Assembly: GCA_027484405.1 (NCBI GenBank)
Contig: JAIXTA010000208.1
Span: forward strand, 1 to 64,000
Length of the DNA stretch: 64,000 nt
Direction: 5' to 3'
Origin: Burkholderiales bacterium
GTDB taxonomy: Bacteria; Pseudomonadota; Gammaproteobacteria; Burkholderiales; Burkholderiaceae_C
This document shows, piece by piece, positions 19,038 through 29,338 of the stretch. Position 1 is the first letter of the stretch, and every line of letters begins with the position of its first letter. A program made the translations under genes and the position numbers. The notes beneath the pieces were generated by a model, which was given only the letters and a program-made list of their open reading frames with translations, did no database searches and was not told the origin of the DNA.

Positions 19038-22000
19038 ATGGACAGGCTAGAAGGCGGCCCGGCAGCATCTGTTGCGCCGGCGCCGGAGGGATTGCGTTCG
19101 TCCTGGCATCTGGCCGGCAGCGCGGCGCGTGCCGCGGTCGTGGCCGGTTTGCTGGTCGTGGGTCTTGGCGGTCTGACGGCCTGTGGTGGGGGCGGTGGCG
19201 GCGGTTCATCCGCGCCCGCACCCACGCCCTCGCCCCCTCCGCCGCCGCCACCACCTCCCCCACCGCCGCCGGCCAACATCGGGCCGAACCTGATGCGCGT
19301 GCACTACCAGCGCACTGACAACACCTACACCGGCTGGGGTGTGTATTCCTGGAACGGGCCGACGACGCCCTCGGCCGGCTGGCCGGGCAGCCCGCGCTGG
19401 GAGTTCGACCAGACCGACAGCTACGGCAGGTATGTGGACATCACCATCGACCCCACCAAGGGCAAGATGGACTTCGTCCTCAACAAGCCCACCAGCGCGA
19501 CCACGGCCGACAAGGACCCGGACTGCGACCGCGCCATCACCTTCAGCGCCAACATCGCCACGATCGGCCAGGAGATCTGGCTGAAGCAGGGCGACTGCCG
19601 CGTGTTCACGAGTCTGGACGCGACCACCTCGCTGGCCATGGCCCACGCGCGCGCCGTGTGGTTGGCGGCGGGCACTATGGTCTGGCCCAACCAGACGGCG
19701 AGCGGCAACAGCTACAAGCTGTACTACGCGGCCAACGGCGGCATTGAAGTGCGCGCCAGCGGCGTGGTGGGGGCAGATCTCGCCTTCGACCTCACGCCCG
19801 GCACCCTGCCGGCCGACCTGCAGACGAAGTTCCGCGCCAAGGCGCTGGGCCTGCCACTGACCGTGCCGCAGGCGGCACGCGACCAGATCAAGACGCTCAT
19901 GAAGGGGCAACTCGTGGCCGTGCGCTTTGCCGGCACCACGCCGGCCGAGGCCACGCACCTGCAGATCCAAGCTGTGCTCGATGAAGCCTATGCCGCGGCG
20001 GCCAACCAGACGCTGGGCGTGAGCTTTGCCGGTGACGGCACGCCGACCTTCCGCCTCTGGGCGCCCACCGCGCAGAGCGTGGAGCTCAAGATTGCCGGCG
20101 GCGCGACCACGGCCATGACGCTCGATGCCGCCACCGGCGTGTGGAGCCTCACCGGCGACAAGACCCTGACCAACAGCGCCTACTACACCTACAACGTGCG
20201 GGCCTGGGACTGGCGCAGCAAGGCCGTGGTCACCAACGAGGTGGTGGACCCCTATGCGCTCACGCTGAATGCAAATTCGCGCGCCGCGATGGTGGCAGAC
20301 CTTTCTGCCGCGGCCTTCAAGCCCACCGGCTGGGACGCGCATGCGATCCCGCCGCTGGGCAGCAATGCCGACACCGTGCTGTACGAACTGCACGCACGCG
20401 ACTTCTCTGCCAATGACGGCACCGTGAGTGCAGCCAACCGCGGCAAGTACCTGGCCTTCACCGAAAGTGGCAGCAACGGCATGCAGCACCTGCGCCGCCT
20501 GGCTCAGGCGGGGCTGTCGCATGTGCACCTGCTGCCGCTCAATGACATTGCCAGCGTGAACGAGAGCGGCTGCACCACCCCGACCATTCCCGCCGCCACC
20601 TCGCCCACGGACACCGGCCCGCAGGCCGCCGTGGCGGCGGCCAAGGATGCCGACTGCTTCAACTGGGGCTACGACCCGCGCAGCTATGCCGCGCCGGAAG
20701 GCAGCTACGCCAGCAACGCGGCCGACGGCGCCGTGCGTGTGCGCGAGTTCCGCGCCATGGTGCAGGGCCTGCATGCCGCCGGCCTGCGCGTGGTGATGGA
20801 CGTGGTCTACAACCACACCGCCGGCAGCTTCCTGGACCGCATCGTCCCCGGCTACTACTACCGGTTGAACGGCGACGGCTACATCGAGAACTCCACCTGC
20901 TGCGAGAACACCGCACCGGAGTTCATGATGATGGAAAAGCTGATGATCGACACCGCGGTCGTCTGGGCGCGCGACTACAAGATCGACGGCTTCCGCTTCG
21001 ACATCATGGGCCATCATCCGAAGAGCGGCATTGTCCGCCTGCAGCAGGTGGTCAACGCCGCGGCCGGTCGCAATCTGTACTACTACGGCGAGGCCTGGAA
21101 CTTCGGCGAGGTGGCCAATGACCGACTGTTCGATCAGGCGCGTCAAGCCAATCTGGCTGGCACCGGCGTGGGCAGCTTCAGCGACCGCATCCGCGACGCC
21201 ATCCGCGGCGGCGGGCCTTTTGATACCGGCACGGCCATGGTGCGCAACCAGGGATTCGTCAGCGGCCAGTGCTATGACGTGAATGCCAGTGCCACCTGCG
21301 ACGCCGCCAATGCCGCCTACTGGCAGGACATCATCCGCCTGGGCCTGGCCGGCAGCGTGCGCGACTTCACGCTCAACGGCAAGCTGGCGCGTGACTATGA
21401 CTACGGCGGCCAGCAGGCCGGCTTCACGCAGGACCCGGTCGAAGTCATCAACTACGCGGGCGTGCATGATGGCGAGACGCTCTGGGACATGTCGCAGTTC
21501 AAGCACCCCACCGCCACCACCGCTGCAGAGCGCGCGCGGGCGCAGGTGGTTGCGCTGGGTACGGTGCTGATGGGCCAGGGGATTCCGTTCATCCATGCCG
21601 GAGACGAGCTGCTGCGCAGCAAGAGCATGGACCGCGACAGCTACAACGCCGGCGACTGGTTCAACCGCATCGACTGGACCGCCAGCACCAACTTCTGGGG
21701 CGAGATGGGTCTGCCCAGTGCCGAGAAGAACCAGGACAACTGGACCCTGATCGGCACCTATCTGGCCAATACCGCCATCAAGCCGAGCGGCGCAGAGATC
21801 GCCGCCGCACGTGATGCGGTCATCGACCTGCTCAAGGTCCGCAAGGACACCTCCATGTTCCGCCTGGGAACCGGTGCGGACGTGAAGGCCTGCGTCAGCT
21901 TCCCGGACCAGGGCAGCGCCTCGCAGACTGGGCTCATCGTCATGCGCATTGCCGGTGCCAAGGCCGGCGGCGGCAACTGCGGGGACGCCAAGTACCAGGC

Positions 22001-22190
22001 CATCTATGTGCTCATCAACGCCAACAAGAACGCCAGCAGCTTTACCCATGCCGCTGCGGCCGGCCGAGCGCTGAGCCTGCATCCGGTGCAGGCGGCGGGT
22101 ACGGACGCTCGCGTCAAGACGGCCACCTTCAGCTCCGGCACCGGCACCTTCAATGTGCCCGGCCGGACGGTGGCGGTGTTCGTGCAGTAG
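19038..22190 (+). CDS. Pullulanase-type alpha-1,6-glucosidase, predicted lipoprotein
   Basis: [13 protein letters not shown] tether, polyproline, [20 protein letters not shown] (pullulanase-associated domain), [21 protein letters not shown] (GH13). Confidence 0.92.
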   Translation: MDRLEGGPAASVAPAPEGLRSSWHLAGSAARAAVVAGLLVVGLGGLTACGGGGGGGSSAPAPTPSPPPPPPPPPPPPPANIGPNLMRVHYQRTDNTYTGWGVYSWNGPTTPSAGWPGSPRWEFDQTDSYGRYVDITIDPTKGKMDFVLNKPTSATTADKDPDCDRAITFSANIATIGQEIWLKQGDCRVFTSLDATTSLAMAHARAVWLAAGTMVWPNQTASGNSYKLYYAANGGIEVRASGVVGADLAFDLTPGTLPADLQTKFRAKALGLPLTVPQAARDQIKTLMKGQLVAVRFAGTTPAEATHLQIQAVLDEAYAAAANQTLGVSFAGDGTPTFRLWAPTAQSVELKIAGGATTAMTLDAATGVWSLTGDKTLTNSAYYTYNVRAWDWRSKAVVTNEVVDPYALTLNANSRAAMVADLSAAAFKPTGWDAHAIPPLGSNADTVLYELHARDFSANDGTVSAANRGKYLAFTESGSNGMQHLRRLAQAGLSHVHLLPLNDIASVNESGCTTPTIPAATSPTDTGPQAAVAAAKDADCFNWGYDPRSYAAPEGSYASNAADGAVRVREFRAMVQGLHAAGLRVVMDVVYNHTAGSFLDRIVPGYYYRLNGDGYIENSTCCENTAPEFMMMEKLMIDTAVVWARDYKIDGFRFDIMGHHPKSGIVRLQQVVNAAAGRNLYYYGEAWNFGEVANDRLFDQARQANLAGTGVGSFSDRIRDAIRGGGPFDTGTAMVRNQGFVSGQCYDVNASATCDAANAAYWQDIIRLGLAGSVRDFTLNGKLARDYDYGGQQAGFTQDPVEVINYAGVHDGETLWDMSQFKHPTATTAAERARAQVVALGTVLMGQGIPFIHAGDELLRSKSMDRDSYNAGDWFNRIDWTASTNFWGEMGLPSAEKNQDNWTLIGTYLANTAIKPSGAEIAAARDAVIDLLKVRKDTSMFRLGTGADVKACVSFPDQGSASQTGLIVMRIAGAKAGGGNCGDAKYQAIYVLINANKNASSFTHAAAAGRALSLHPVQAAGTDARVKTATFSSGTGTFNVPGRTVAVFVQ

Positions 22191-22414
22191 CGCGGCGCGT
22201 ACCACTCAGACAGGACAACGAGGGAGGAAGAGAGCCGGTCCGGCAGGCTGTGCAAGCGAGGCGCCAGTACAGGCGCCCGAGCGCGGCAGGCCACAGAGAC
22301 TGAAGCATCCACAAAGATCAACGGGGAAACGAGGGTCTTTCCAGGTTCGGTGTCACCAACGATCCCCTTGGGGGTGACAAGGGGCTACCCGCCCGCACAA
22401 CCGGTCCTGGCTTC

Positions 22415-22450
22415 ACGCCACCGCGCACGCGCGGTGGCGTTTTCTTTTGT
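22415..22450 (+). terminator. Terminator downstream of pullulanase
   Basis: ACGCCACCGCGC-ac-GCGCGGTGGCGT followed by TTTTCTTTTG. Confidence 0.8.
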
Positions 22451-22520
22451 GCCGCCGCGCCTTCGATCTGCAGCGGTGGCGTTTGTGCCGCCGCGCCGTC
22501 GATCTGCCACGGTGGTGTTT
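22449..22520 (+). repeat. Two tandem 36-bp hairpin-plus-T units after the terminator
   Basis: gtgccgccgcgccttcgatctgcagcggtggcgttt / gtgccgccgcgccgtcgatctgccacggtggtgttt (32/36 identical). Confidence 0.8.
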
Positions 22521-22726
22521 GCGTCACCGATCCCGTGACCTGCGGCTGTGCCGCTCTCCCTCACCTCGCCATGCCCGCTGTCGTGTCTCTGCGGGAAACC
22601 GATAGCGCGGGCGTCATGGGCACGTGGTCGGGGCGTCATGGGTCCGTCATGCGCCAGCCAAAGACTGGCAGGCTTGCCGCAAGTCCTGACCGCCCGGTCG
22701 GCGCGGCCCTGCTGAAAGGACTCATC

Positions 22727-23410
22727 ATGAATCGCCATGCCCTGCGCAGCCTGCTTGTCGCCGGCGTCGTTGCCTTCTCTGCCCTCTGGTCCGCTGCGGC
22801 CCATGCCCAGCTCACGGTGTACGTGGTGCGCCACGGCCAGACCGACTGGAACCGCGAAGGCCGCATCCAGGGCGGCACCGACAACCCGCTCAATGCCACC
22901 GGGCGCGAGCAGGCCGCCAACCTCGGCCGCCTGCTGGCCGACGTGAAGATCGACACGGTCTACACCAGCTCGCACCAGCGTGCGGCGCAGACCGCCGCCG
23001 TGTTCGAGGGCAAGACCCGGATCGTGGCCATGGATGAACTGCGCGAGCGCTTCTTCGGCAAGTTCGAGGGCGCCAACGACAAGGACCCGGCGATCGTGGC
23101 CGACTGGAACAAGCGTCGGTTCAGCTGGACCGACGACATGGAAGGCGGCGAGACGCTGGAGAGCCAGTCGCGTCGTGCCGAGACTGCCCTGAAGACCATC
23201 CGCGAGCGCACGCCGCGCGGCACAGTGGTCATCGTCGGTCATGGCGGCATCAACCCGCTGATCGTGTCGCACCTGATCGGCGTGCCGCCGCAGACTGGCG
23301 CCTCGGCCATCAACCAGGGCAATGACGAGATCTACCGCATCGACATCAGCGCCTCGGGCAGCACCTCCATCTGGAAGATGATCCCCACCACCAAGCTCAA
23401 CGAGCTGTAA
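22727..23410 (+). CDS. Histidine phosphatase family protein (exported)
   Basis: Signal peptide ending AAAHAQ; LTVYVVRHGQTDWNREGRIQGGTDNPLNATGREQA. Confidence 0.92.
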   Translation: MNRHALRSLLVAGVVAFSALWSAAAHAQLTVYVVRHGQTDWNREGRIQGGTDNPLNATGREQAANLGRLLADVKIDTVYTSSHQRAAQTAAVFEGKTRIVAMDELRERFFGKFEGANDKDPAIVADWNKRRFSWTDDMEGGETLESQSRRAETALKTIRERTPRGTVVIVGHGGINPLIVSHLIGVPPQTGASAINQGNDEIYRIDISASGSTSIWKMIPTTKLNEL

Positions 23411-23456
23411 GCCACAGCACGCGCACCCTCGACGCCCGTACAGCAAGGAGCTTGCA

Positions 23457-24854
23457 ATGACCGTTCTGTCTTTCACCCGCGCCGTTTCGGCCTGCGCCGG
23501 TCTGATGATGGCCAGCCTGGCCACGGCGCAGACACCCGCTCCGGTGGTGTTCCCCGCGACGCTTGAAGGCCATGCCGTGCTGCCCGCGGCCACCTTCATT
23601 GCGCCGCCCAAGGACGCCCCGGCCAACCTGAGCCTGTCCGGGCGCTTCATGCACAGTGACATGCGCCGGCGCGACGAACCCGGCAGCATCCGCGGCGTGG
23701 CCTTCCTGTCGGACCCCAAGGTGCCCCGGCCCACGGGCATGGATGCGCCGTTCAAGGGTCAGCCCGTGCAGGGCTTCTCGGGCATCAAGGCGGCCAAGGA
23801 CGGCACGCTGTGGGTGCCCTCGGACAACGGCTTTGGCAGCCGCAGCAATTCGCCTGACGCGATGCTGATGTTCCACCAGATGCGGCCCGACTGGAAAACC
23901 GGCGAGTTCAAGCGCCTGCGCACCGTCTTCCTGCACGACCCCGATGGCCGCGTGCCCTTCAACATCGTGAATTCCGCCACGCCCAGGCGCTACCTGACGG
24001 GTGCCGATTTCGACATCGAGTCGATCCAGGTCATCGGCGACGCCATCTGGCTGGGCGACGAGTTCGGCCCCTACCTGATCCGCGCCGACCGCAACGGCAA
24101 GGTCACCGGCGTGTTCGAGACGCGCGTGGACGGCGTGCTGCTGCGCTCGCCCGATCACTTCGCGAGCATCGCACCCGCCACGCCGGGCAACTTTGCCACG
24201 CCCGTGCGCCGTTCGCGCGGCTTCGAGGGCATGGCCGCGAGCCCGGACGGCCGCTTCCTGTACCCGATGCTCGAGGGCCCGCTGTGGAATGCCGAGGCGC
24301 GTGCGTGGGAAACCGCCGAGGGCAAGGAAGCCGTGCGCATCCTCGAGTTCGACACCGAGAAGCTGGTCTACACCGGCCGCGTGATGCGCTATGCGCTGGA
24401 GAATGCCGGCAACAACATCGGCGACTTCAACTTCATCGACGCGACCACGGCGCTGGTGATCGAACGCGACAACGGCGAGGGCGACCCGGCGCAGGCCTGC
24501 AACGGCCCGGCGCGCGAGGACTGCTTCAACTGGCCGGCGCGCTTCAAGCGCATCTACAAGATCGACACCGCCAATCTGGACGCGGGCGGCTTCGTGCGCA
24601 AGATCGGCTACATCGACCTGCTCGACATCAACGACCCCAAGGGCGTGGCCCGCATCGGTGGCACGAAGACGGCTGCCGGCGGCAAGTTCACCTTCCCGCA
24701 CTGGTGCATCGAGGGGCTGGACATCATCGACGGCGAGCACATTGCCGTGCTCAACGACAACAACCTGGGCGTGGCGCAGGCCCGCGAGTTCGGCAGGAAC
24801 GAAGCCAATGAAGTGATCCTGTTGCGCGTGCCGGAGCTGCTGCGCGCCCGCTGA
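23457..24854 (+). CDS. Esterase-like activity of phytase family protein
   Basis: Secreted; GFSGIKAAKDGTLWVPSDNGFGSRSNSPDA; GFEGMAASPDGRFLYPMLEG. Confidence 0.8.
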   Translation: MTVLSFTRAVSACAGLMMASLATAQTPAPVVFPATLEGHAVLPAATFIAPPKDAPANLSLSGRFMHSDMRRRDEPGSIRGVAFLSDPKVPRPTGMDAPFKGQPVQGFSGIKAAKDGTLWVPSDNGFGSRSNSPDAMLMFHQMRPDWKTGEFKRLRTVFLHDPDGRVPFNIVNSATPRRYLTGADFDIESIQVIGDAIWLGDEFGPYLIRADRNGKVTGVFETRVDGVLLRSPDHFASIAPATPGNFATPVRRSRGFEGMAASPDGRFLYPMLEGPLWNAEARAWETAEGKEAVRILEFDTEKLVYTGRVMRYALENAGNNIGDFNFIDATTALVIERDNGEGDPAQACNGPAREDCFNWPARFKRIYKIDTANLDAGGFVRKIGYIDLLDINDPKGVARIGGTKTAAGGKFTFPHWCIEGLDIIDGEHIAVLNDNNLGVAQAREFGRNEANEVILLRVPELLRAR

Positions 24855-25059
24855 GCCCGCCGGTGGCCCGCGTCGGCGAGCCACCGTTTCGGCCCAGCCT
24901 GTCAGCTGCCCTTTCGCCCCCCCCTTCCGGCCACCCCCTTCGGCCATGACAATGCGTTGAAAAAGGACGCATTTTTGTGCCGAGAAGGGTGTCCCGGTTG
25001 CCGCCTGTGCTGCGCGGCTCTCCGGGTGATCGGCAGCGGAAAATCGCTGAAAACAAACA

Positions 25060-25096
25060 AAAACGGCCGAGAGACTGCATGTCTTTCGGCCGTTTT
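25060..25096. terminator. Bidirectional terminator between convergent genes
   Basis: AAAACGGCCGA-g-AGAC-tgcat-GTCT-t-TCGGCCGTTTT. Confidence 0.88.
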
Positions 25097-25136
25097 GCGT
25101 TCCGCCACCGGCATGCAGCGGCCACTCATCGATCCA

Positions 25137-26492
25137 TCAGATCGGCTTCATGAAGCCCAGGTCCGGTGCGGCAAAGCGGCCGAGGTTGGGGAAGACCGTG
25201 CCCATGTTGCCTGCGGACATGCCGAACCACTTGGCAATCGTCGCGCTCATCTGGTCCACGCTGGTGGTCGGGATCCAGCGGCCGGTGTCGGTGTCGTCCG
25301 GGCCGTTGATCGTGAGGTCCGCGAACTTGCCGTACATCTGGCCGCCATTGACTGCGCCGCCCACCACGAAGTGATTGGCGCCCCAGGCGTGGTCGGTGCC
25401 GTTGTCGCCGTTGGGGCGGTAGGTGCGGCAGAAGTCACTCGCCGTGAACAGGGTCACGTTCTCGGAGAGGTTCAGCTCGGTCATGGCGTTGGTGAAGGCG
25501 GTGATGGCCGCGCTGACCTGCCCCATGCTGTTGCCGTGGCTGTTGTAGTGGTCGCTGCCGTGCGTATCGAAACCGCCGATCGACACGAAGAAGGCCTGGC
25601 GCTTCAGGCCGAGCTGCGTGCGCGCGGCAATCAGCTTGGCCACCATGGACAGCTGCGTGGCCAGCCCGGTGTTGGGGAAGGGCGTGGTGATGGTGCTGCT
25701 CTTCAGCGCCGAGGTCAGGATGCGCTGGTTGTCGATCGAGCGCGTCACCGTGCGGGTCCATTGCTGCTCGAACAGGTGCTTGCTCTGGCGCGTCAGCGTG
25801 GCCGTGATGGCCTTGGACAGCGGGTCGTTGCCGTTGGGGTTGTAGAAGTCGAAGCCGAAGTTGCCGCTGGCCGAGACCTTGTAGGGCGTGAAGCGGTCGC
25901 CGGTCAGGAAGGGCGTGTTGCCTGCCAGGGACAGGGCCGTGTAGCCCGCATTGGCGCCGTTGTTGGCGGCGATCATGTCGGCAATGCGGCCCGCCCAGCC
26001 GCTGCGCGTGGCCATCATGCTGGAGCTGGTCTGCCACTGCAGCTGCTGGTCACTGTGCGAGAACAGGTTCTCCGGGCGGCGGCCCTGGCCGGCCTGCCAC
26101 TGCGCGCGCGTGATCGGCTCGAACAGCGGCCCCACATTGGCCACGATGGCGGCCTTGCCGGTGTTGAACAGGTTCTGCATGCCCGTCATGTTCGGGTGCA
26201 GGGCGTAGTCGGTGGCGCCATTGATCGTCAGTGGCAGGGCCTGCGCCTTGGGGATGGCAATCGCGCGCCGGTCGGTGGCGTACTTCGCGTAGCGCGCATC
26301 GTCGTAGGGAATGACCATGTTGTTCGAGTCGTTGCCGCCGAACATGAACAGGCACACGATGGCCTTGTAGTCCTCGCCTGTGGCGGCGTGCGCCTGCGAG
26401 ACGAGGTCCGACCAGGCGCCCAGCCCCGCGGCGCCGATGCCGACCTGCGCACCACCAAGCGCCATGCCCTTCAAGAAGTCTCTGCGTTCCAT
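25137..26492 (-). CDS. DUF1501 family Tat-exported protein (copy 1)
   Basis: MERRDFLKGMALGGAQVGIGAAGLG (Tat motif); CLFMFGGNDSNNMVIPYDD; TDHAWGANHFVVGGAV. Confidence 0.88.
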   Translation of the reverse strand: MERRDFLKGMALGGAQVGIGAAGLGAWSDLVSQAHAATGEDYKAIVCLFMFGGNDSNNMVIPYDDARYAKYATDRRAIAIPKAQALPLTINGATDYALHPNMTGMQNLFNTGKAAIVANVGPLFEPITRAQWQAGQGRRPENLFSHSDQQLQWQTSSSMMATRSGWAGRIADMIAANNGANAGYTALSLAGNTPFLTGDRFTPYKVSASGNFGFDFYNPNGNDPLSKAITATLTRQSKHLFEQQWTRTVTRSIDNQRILTSALKSSTITTPFPNTGLATQLSMVAKLIAARTQLGLKRQAFFVSIGGFDTHGSDHYNSHGNSMGQVSAAITAFTNAMTELNLSENVTLFTASDFCRTYRPNGDNGTDHAWGANHFVVGGAVNGGQMYGKFADLTINGPDDTDTGRWIPTTSVDQMSATIAKWFGMSAGNMGTVFPNLGRFAAPDLGFMKPI

Positions 26493-26503
26493 GATGGGCC
26501 CCC

Positions 26504-28246
26504 TCATTTCTGGATCACGAAGTCCGGCGCAATCGCCGTCAGGATCAGCGCGGCCTTGACGCGCGCGTCCCGGTTGTTGGCATCGATGCCGTTGATCGCC
26601 GTGGTGAGCGTGGTGCGCGTCTCCGGCGTCATGGCCCCCAGGTAGAACAGCTTGTTGAGGTGCTCGGCCAGGGCATTGGCGTCGCCGGCCAGATTGCGCA
26701 GGCCCGTGTAGTCCATCACCAGGCGGTGGTCGCCGCTGCCGTAGCCGCCGCTGTTGAACAGGCTGGCAAAGAAGTTCAGGCTGCCCACCACCGAGGTCTC
26801 GGTGGTGATCTGGAACTCCGGCGAGGTCAGACCGCGGTCGGCAATCGGGCCGGGTGCCGCATAGCTCGGGCTGAAGAAGTTGAACACCGTGGGCGAGAGC
26901 AGGGGGCTCTGGCCCAGGCCGTTGTCCGAGCTGTCCAGGTAGTGGATCTGGTTGATGCCGCTCTTGCTCTTGGCGCCGGTGGCGCGCAGGAAGTTGGCAA
27001 AGCGGATCACCGGTTCGCGCTGCTTGCCGAAGGTCTCGGAGGCACTCACGCTCGGGTCGCGCGCTTCGGCATCCACCAGGATGGCGCGCACCACGGCCTT
27101 GAGGTCGCCGCGCACGCCGCTGCCGTTGTCGTTGAACACGCCCGCCACGCGGCTGATGTATCCAGGGCTCGGGTTGCTCGTCACCAGGCGCTGGATCAGC
27201 TGGCGGCTGATGAAGGGGCCCACATTCGGATGCGCAAAGATCTGGTCCAGCGCGGTCTTCATGCTCGCCTCCGGCGAGGTGCTGCCCTTGAGCACGAAGC
27301 CGTCGAGCAGCTGCTTGTCGCCCGCCTCATGCTTGCTCGGGAAGGCCTTCATCGGCTGGGTCCAGTCGCCCTCGTTCTCGCCCATGTAGAAGTTGGTGCC
27401 GGCATTGCCGAAGCTCCAGCCGGTGAAGGCGCGGGCAAAGCCCTTGACCACGGCCTCGTTGTACGTGGGCTCCGGCAGGCCGTTGGCATCGAGCTTCATC
27501 GAGCCGTCCTGGTTGAGCTTGACCAGGCCGATGGAGAACAGCTGCAGGATCTCGCGGGCGTAGTTCTCGTTGGGATAGGTGCCCTTGGCGGTGTTTTCCT
27601 TCTCGCTCTGGATCATGTTGAGGTAGTAGCCCATCGCCGGATGCAGGGTGACGTCCTCGAGGAGCTGGCGGAAGTTGCCGAAGGCGTTCTTGTTCATCAT
27701 GTCCATGTAGCTGGACATCGATTCGGCGCGCAGTTCGGGCGAGACATTGCTGATCACGAGGATCTGCAGCAGTGCAAAGGCCACGCGGGCGCGCAGCTGG
27801 TCGTCGCCGTTGAGCCACTGCTGCCACATGGCCTCGTAGCTCATCTCCTCGGTGTAGCGGCCCAGCGGGAAGTCGCGGCTGCGTTCACGCGCGCGCTGGC
27901 TGTTGATGTAGGCCATGTGCGAGGCGGCCGGAGCGCGGAACTGGTCCCAGAGCCAGGCTTCGTAGCCGTTGTTGCGCACGTATTCGATGTCGTCGAGCGA
28001 GCGGGCGCCGAAGGTGGCCTGCGCCACGAAGCGCGCGGCATCCTCGAAGCTGGGCTTGCTGGCTGCATCGGGCGCCGCCGGGCGGGTGGCCGCCAGGGCG
28101 TTGGCCCCGGGCGGGGGCGGGCTGCTGCCGCCGCTGCCGCCGCTGCCGCAGGCGGCGATGCCGATGATCGCCAGCGCAAGCAAGGCGGCCTGCACCCAGC
28201 GCTGCGCGCGCAGGCCCGCAGTCGGGTGAATGGAATCCTGATTCAT
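26504..28246 (-). CDS. DUF1800 family protein, predicted lipoprotein (copy 1)
   Basis: IIGIAAC-GSGGSGG lipobox; ARFVAQATFGARSLDDIEYVRNNGYEAWLWDQF; NENYAREILQLFSIG. Confidence 0.88.
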   Translation of the reverse strand: MNQDSIHPTAGLRAQRWVQAALLALAIIGIAACGSGGSGGSSPPPPGANALAATRPAAPDAASKPSFEDAARFVAQATFGARSLDDIEYVRNNGYEAWLWDQFRAPAASHMAYINSQRARERSRDFPLGRYTEEMSYEAMWQQWLNGDDQLRARVAFALLQILVISNVSPELRAESMSSYMDMMNKNAFGNFRQLLEDVTLHPAMGYYLNMIQSEKENTAKGTYPNENYAREILQLFSIGLVKLNQDGSMKLDANGLPEPTYNEAVVKGFARAFTGWSFGNAGTNFYMGENEGDWTQPMKAFPSKHEAGDKQLLDGFVLKGSTSPEASMKTALDQIFAHPNVGPFISRQLIQRLVTSNPSPGYISRVAGVFNDNGSGVRGDLKAVVRAILVDAEARDPSVSASETFGKQREPVIRFANFLRATGAKSKSGINQIHYLDSSDNGLGQSPLLSPTVFNFFSPSYAAPGPIADRGLTSPEFQITTETSVVGSLNFFASLFNSGGYGSGDHRLVMDYTGLRNLAGDANALAEHLNKLFYLGAMTPETRTTLTTAINGIDANNRDARVKAALILTAIAPDFVIQK

Positions 28247-28557
28247 TGTTGTTGCCTCCCTGCTAGGCAGGTGTCCGGATGCATGCACGCGGGTGCCTCA
28301 AGTGGGCCTCCTTCGTGCATGAGCGAACGCTAAGTGCATGGAAAGCACATCGCCAGTCGCCACGGGTTACGGCATGTAATTCCTCTACGCAAACGCTTGG
28401 ATGCGCAACATTGGTGCAATGCACCAATCTGTTTTCTCTGCTTTTCCCCTCTTTGGCGTGGAGGGGTGACTCAGTTCGTGTTGCAAAGCAGCATTCGCTA
28501 CATACACTCCATGAAGACGGTTGCGCCATCCGCACGCCGTGTTTCTGGAGGCTCACC

Positions 28558-29274
28558 ATGCCGAACGAGAACGACCCCCTCTCACCGCGCGTGCCGGCGC
28601 TGCATGTGCTGGGCGTGCAGCATCTGCCCGCCATCCGCGCCCACTATCTGGCGCTGCCGGACTCCGATCGGCTGTACCGCTTCGGCCACTTCGCCAGCGA
28701 CGCAGCCGTGCTTGCGCACTGCGAGCAGCTGGCGCGCCGCCCGGTGACCTTGTTCGGCGCGTTTGACGAGCAGGGCCAGCTCATCGCCCTGGCCGAGGCC
28801 GCGCCCTACATGAGCGCCATGGAGCTGGGCTTGAGCGTGCTGCCCGCAGCGCGCCGCCGGGGCCTGGGGCAGGCCTTGCTGGCTGCGGCGGCCGCCCATG
28901 CGCGCGAAGCCGGCTACCGCCGTCTCTATGTGAGCTGCCTGGCCGAGAACACGCCCATGCGCGGCCTGGCACGCGCCGCCGGCATGCAGGTGCAGTGCGA
29001 AGGCGCGGATGCCCACGGCTATCTGATGATCGAGGACGCGCCCGCCGTCGTGCATCCCGTCCCGCAGGCGCCGGTGCAGCATTCATCCACCGCCGCGTTC
29101 TATGAATGGATGCAGCCCTGGCAGGTCGCCCAGCAGCTGACCGACACCTTCACCCGCAGCTGGCTGCAGGCCCTGCGCATCACCAGCCAGGCGGCCTGGC
29201 CAGGTTGGCAGCTGGCAGGTGGAGCCGTCGACAAGCGAAAGGGCGCGACCGAGTTCATGCATGGCATGAGCTGA
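28558..29274 (+). CDS. GNAT family N-acetyltransferase
   Basis: ELGLSVLPAARRRGLGQALLAAAAAHAREAGYRRLYVSCLAENTPMRGLARAAGM; GGAG RBS before ATG 28558. Confidence 0.85.
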   Translation: MPNENDPLSPRVPALHVLGVQHLPAIRAHYLALPDSDRLYRFGHFASDAAVLAHCEQLARRPVTLFGAFDEQGQLIALAEAAPYMSAMELGLSVLPAARRRGLGQALLAAAAAHAREAGYRRLYVSCLAENTPMRGLARAAGMQVQCEGADAHGYLMIEDAPAVVHPVPQAPVQHSSTAAFYEWMQPWQVAQQLTDTFTRSWLQALRITSQAAWPGWQLAGGAVDKRKGATEFMHGMS

Positions 29275-29295
29275 AAACCGCTGCATCAAATAACA

Positions 29296-29317
29296 AGGGG
29301 CCGCAATTGCGGCCCCT
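29296..29317. terminator. Perfect palindrome between convergent GNAT and gcdH
   Basis: AGGGGCCGCAATTGCGGCCCCT; no strong T tract. Confidence 0.6.
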
Positions 29318-29338
29318 CGTCATTCAAGGACCCGTGCT

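Noticed and set aside
19206-22205. 999-aa minus-strand ORF
   Set aside because: Antisense to the full pullulanase gene; composition of a shadow ORF
22318-22527. 69-aa minus-strand ORF with repeated QTPP.QI(D/E)GAAAQ
   Set aside because: Arises from translating tandem terminator-like repeats
24957-26645. 562-aa plus-strand ORF
   Set aside because: Antisense to DUF1501 copy 1, Ala/Gly/Val/His biased, no recognisable domain
26660-28333. 557-aa plus-strand ORF
   Set aside because: Antisense to DUF1800 copy 1; shadow ORF
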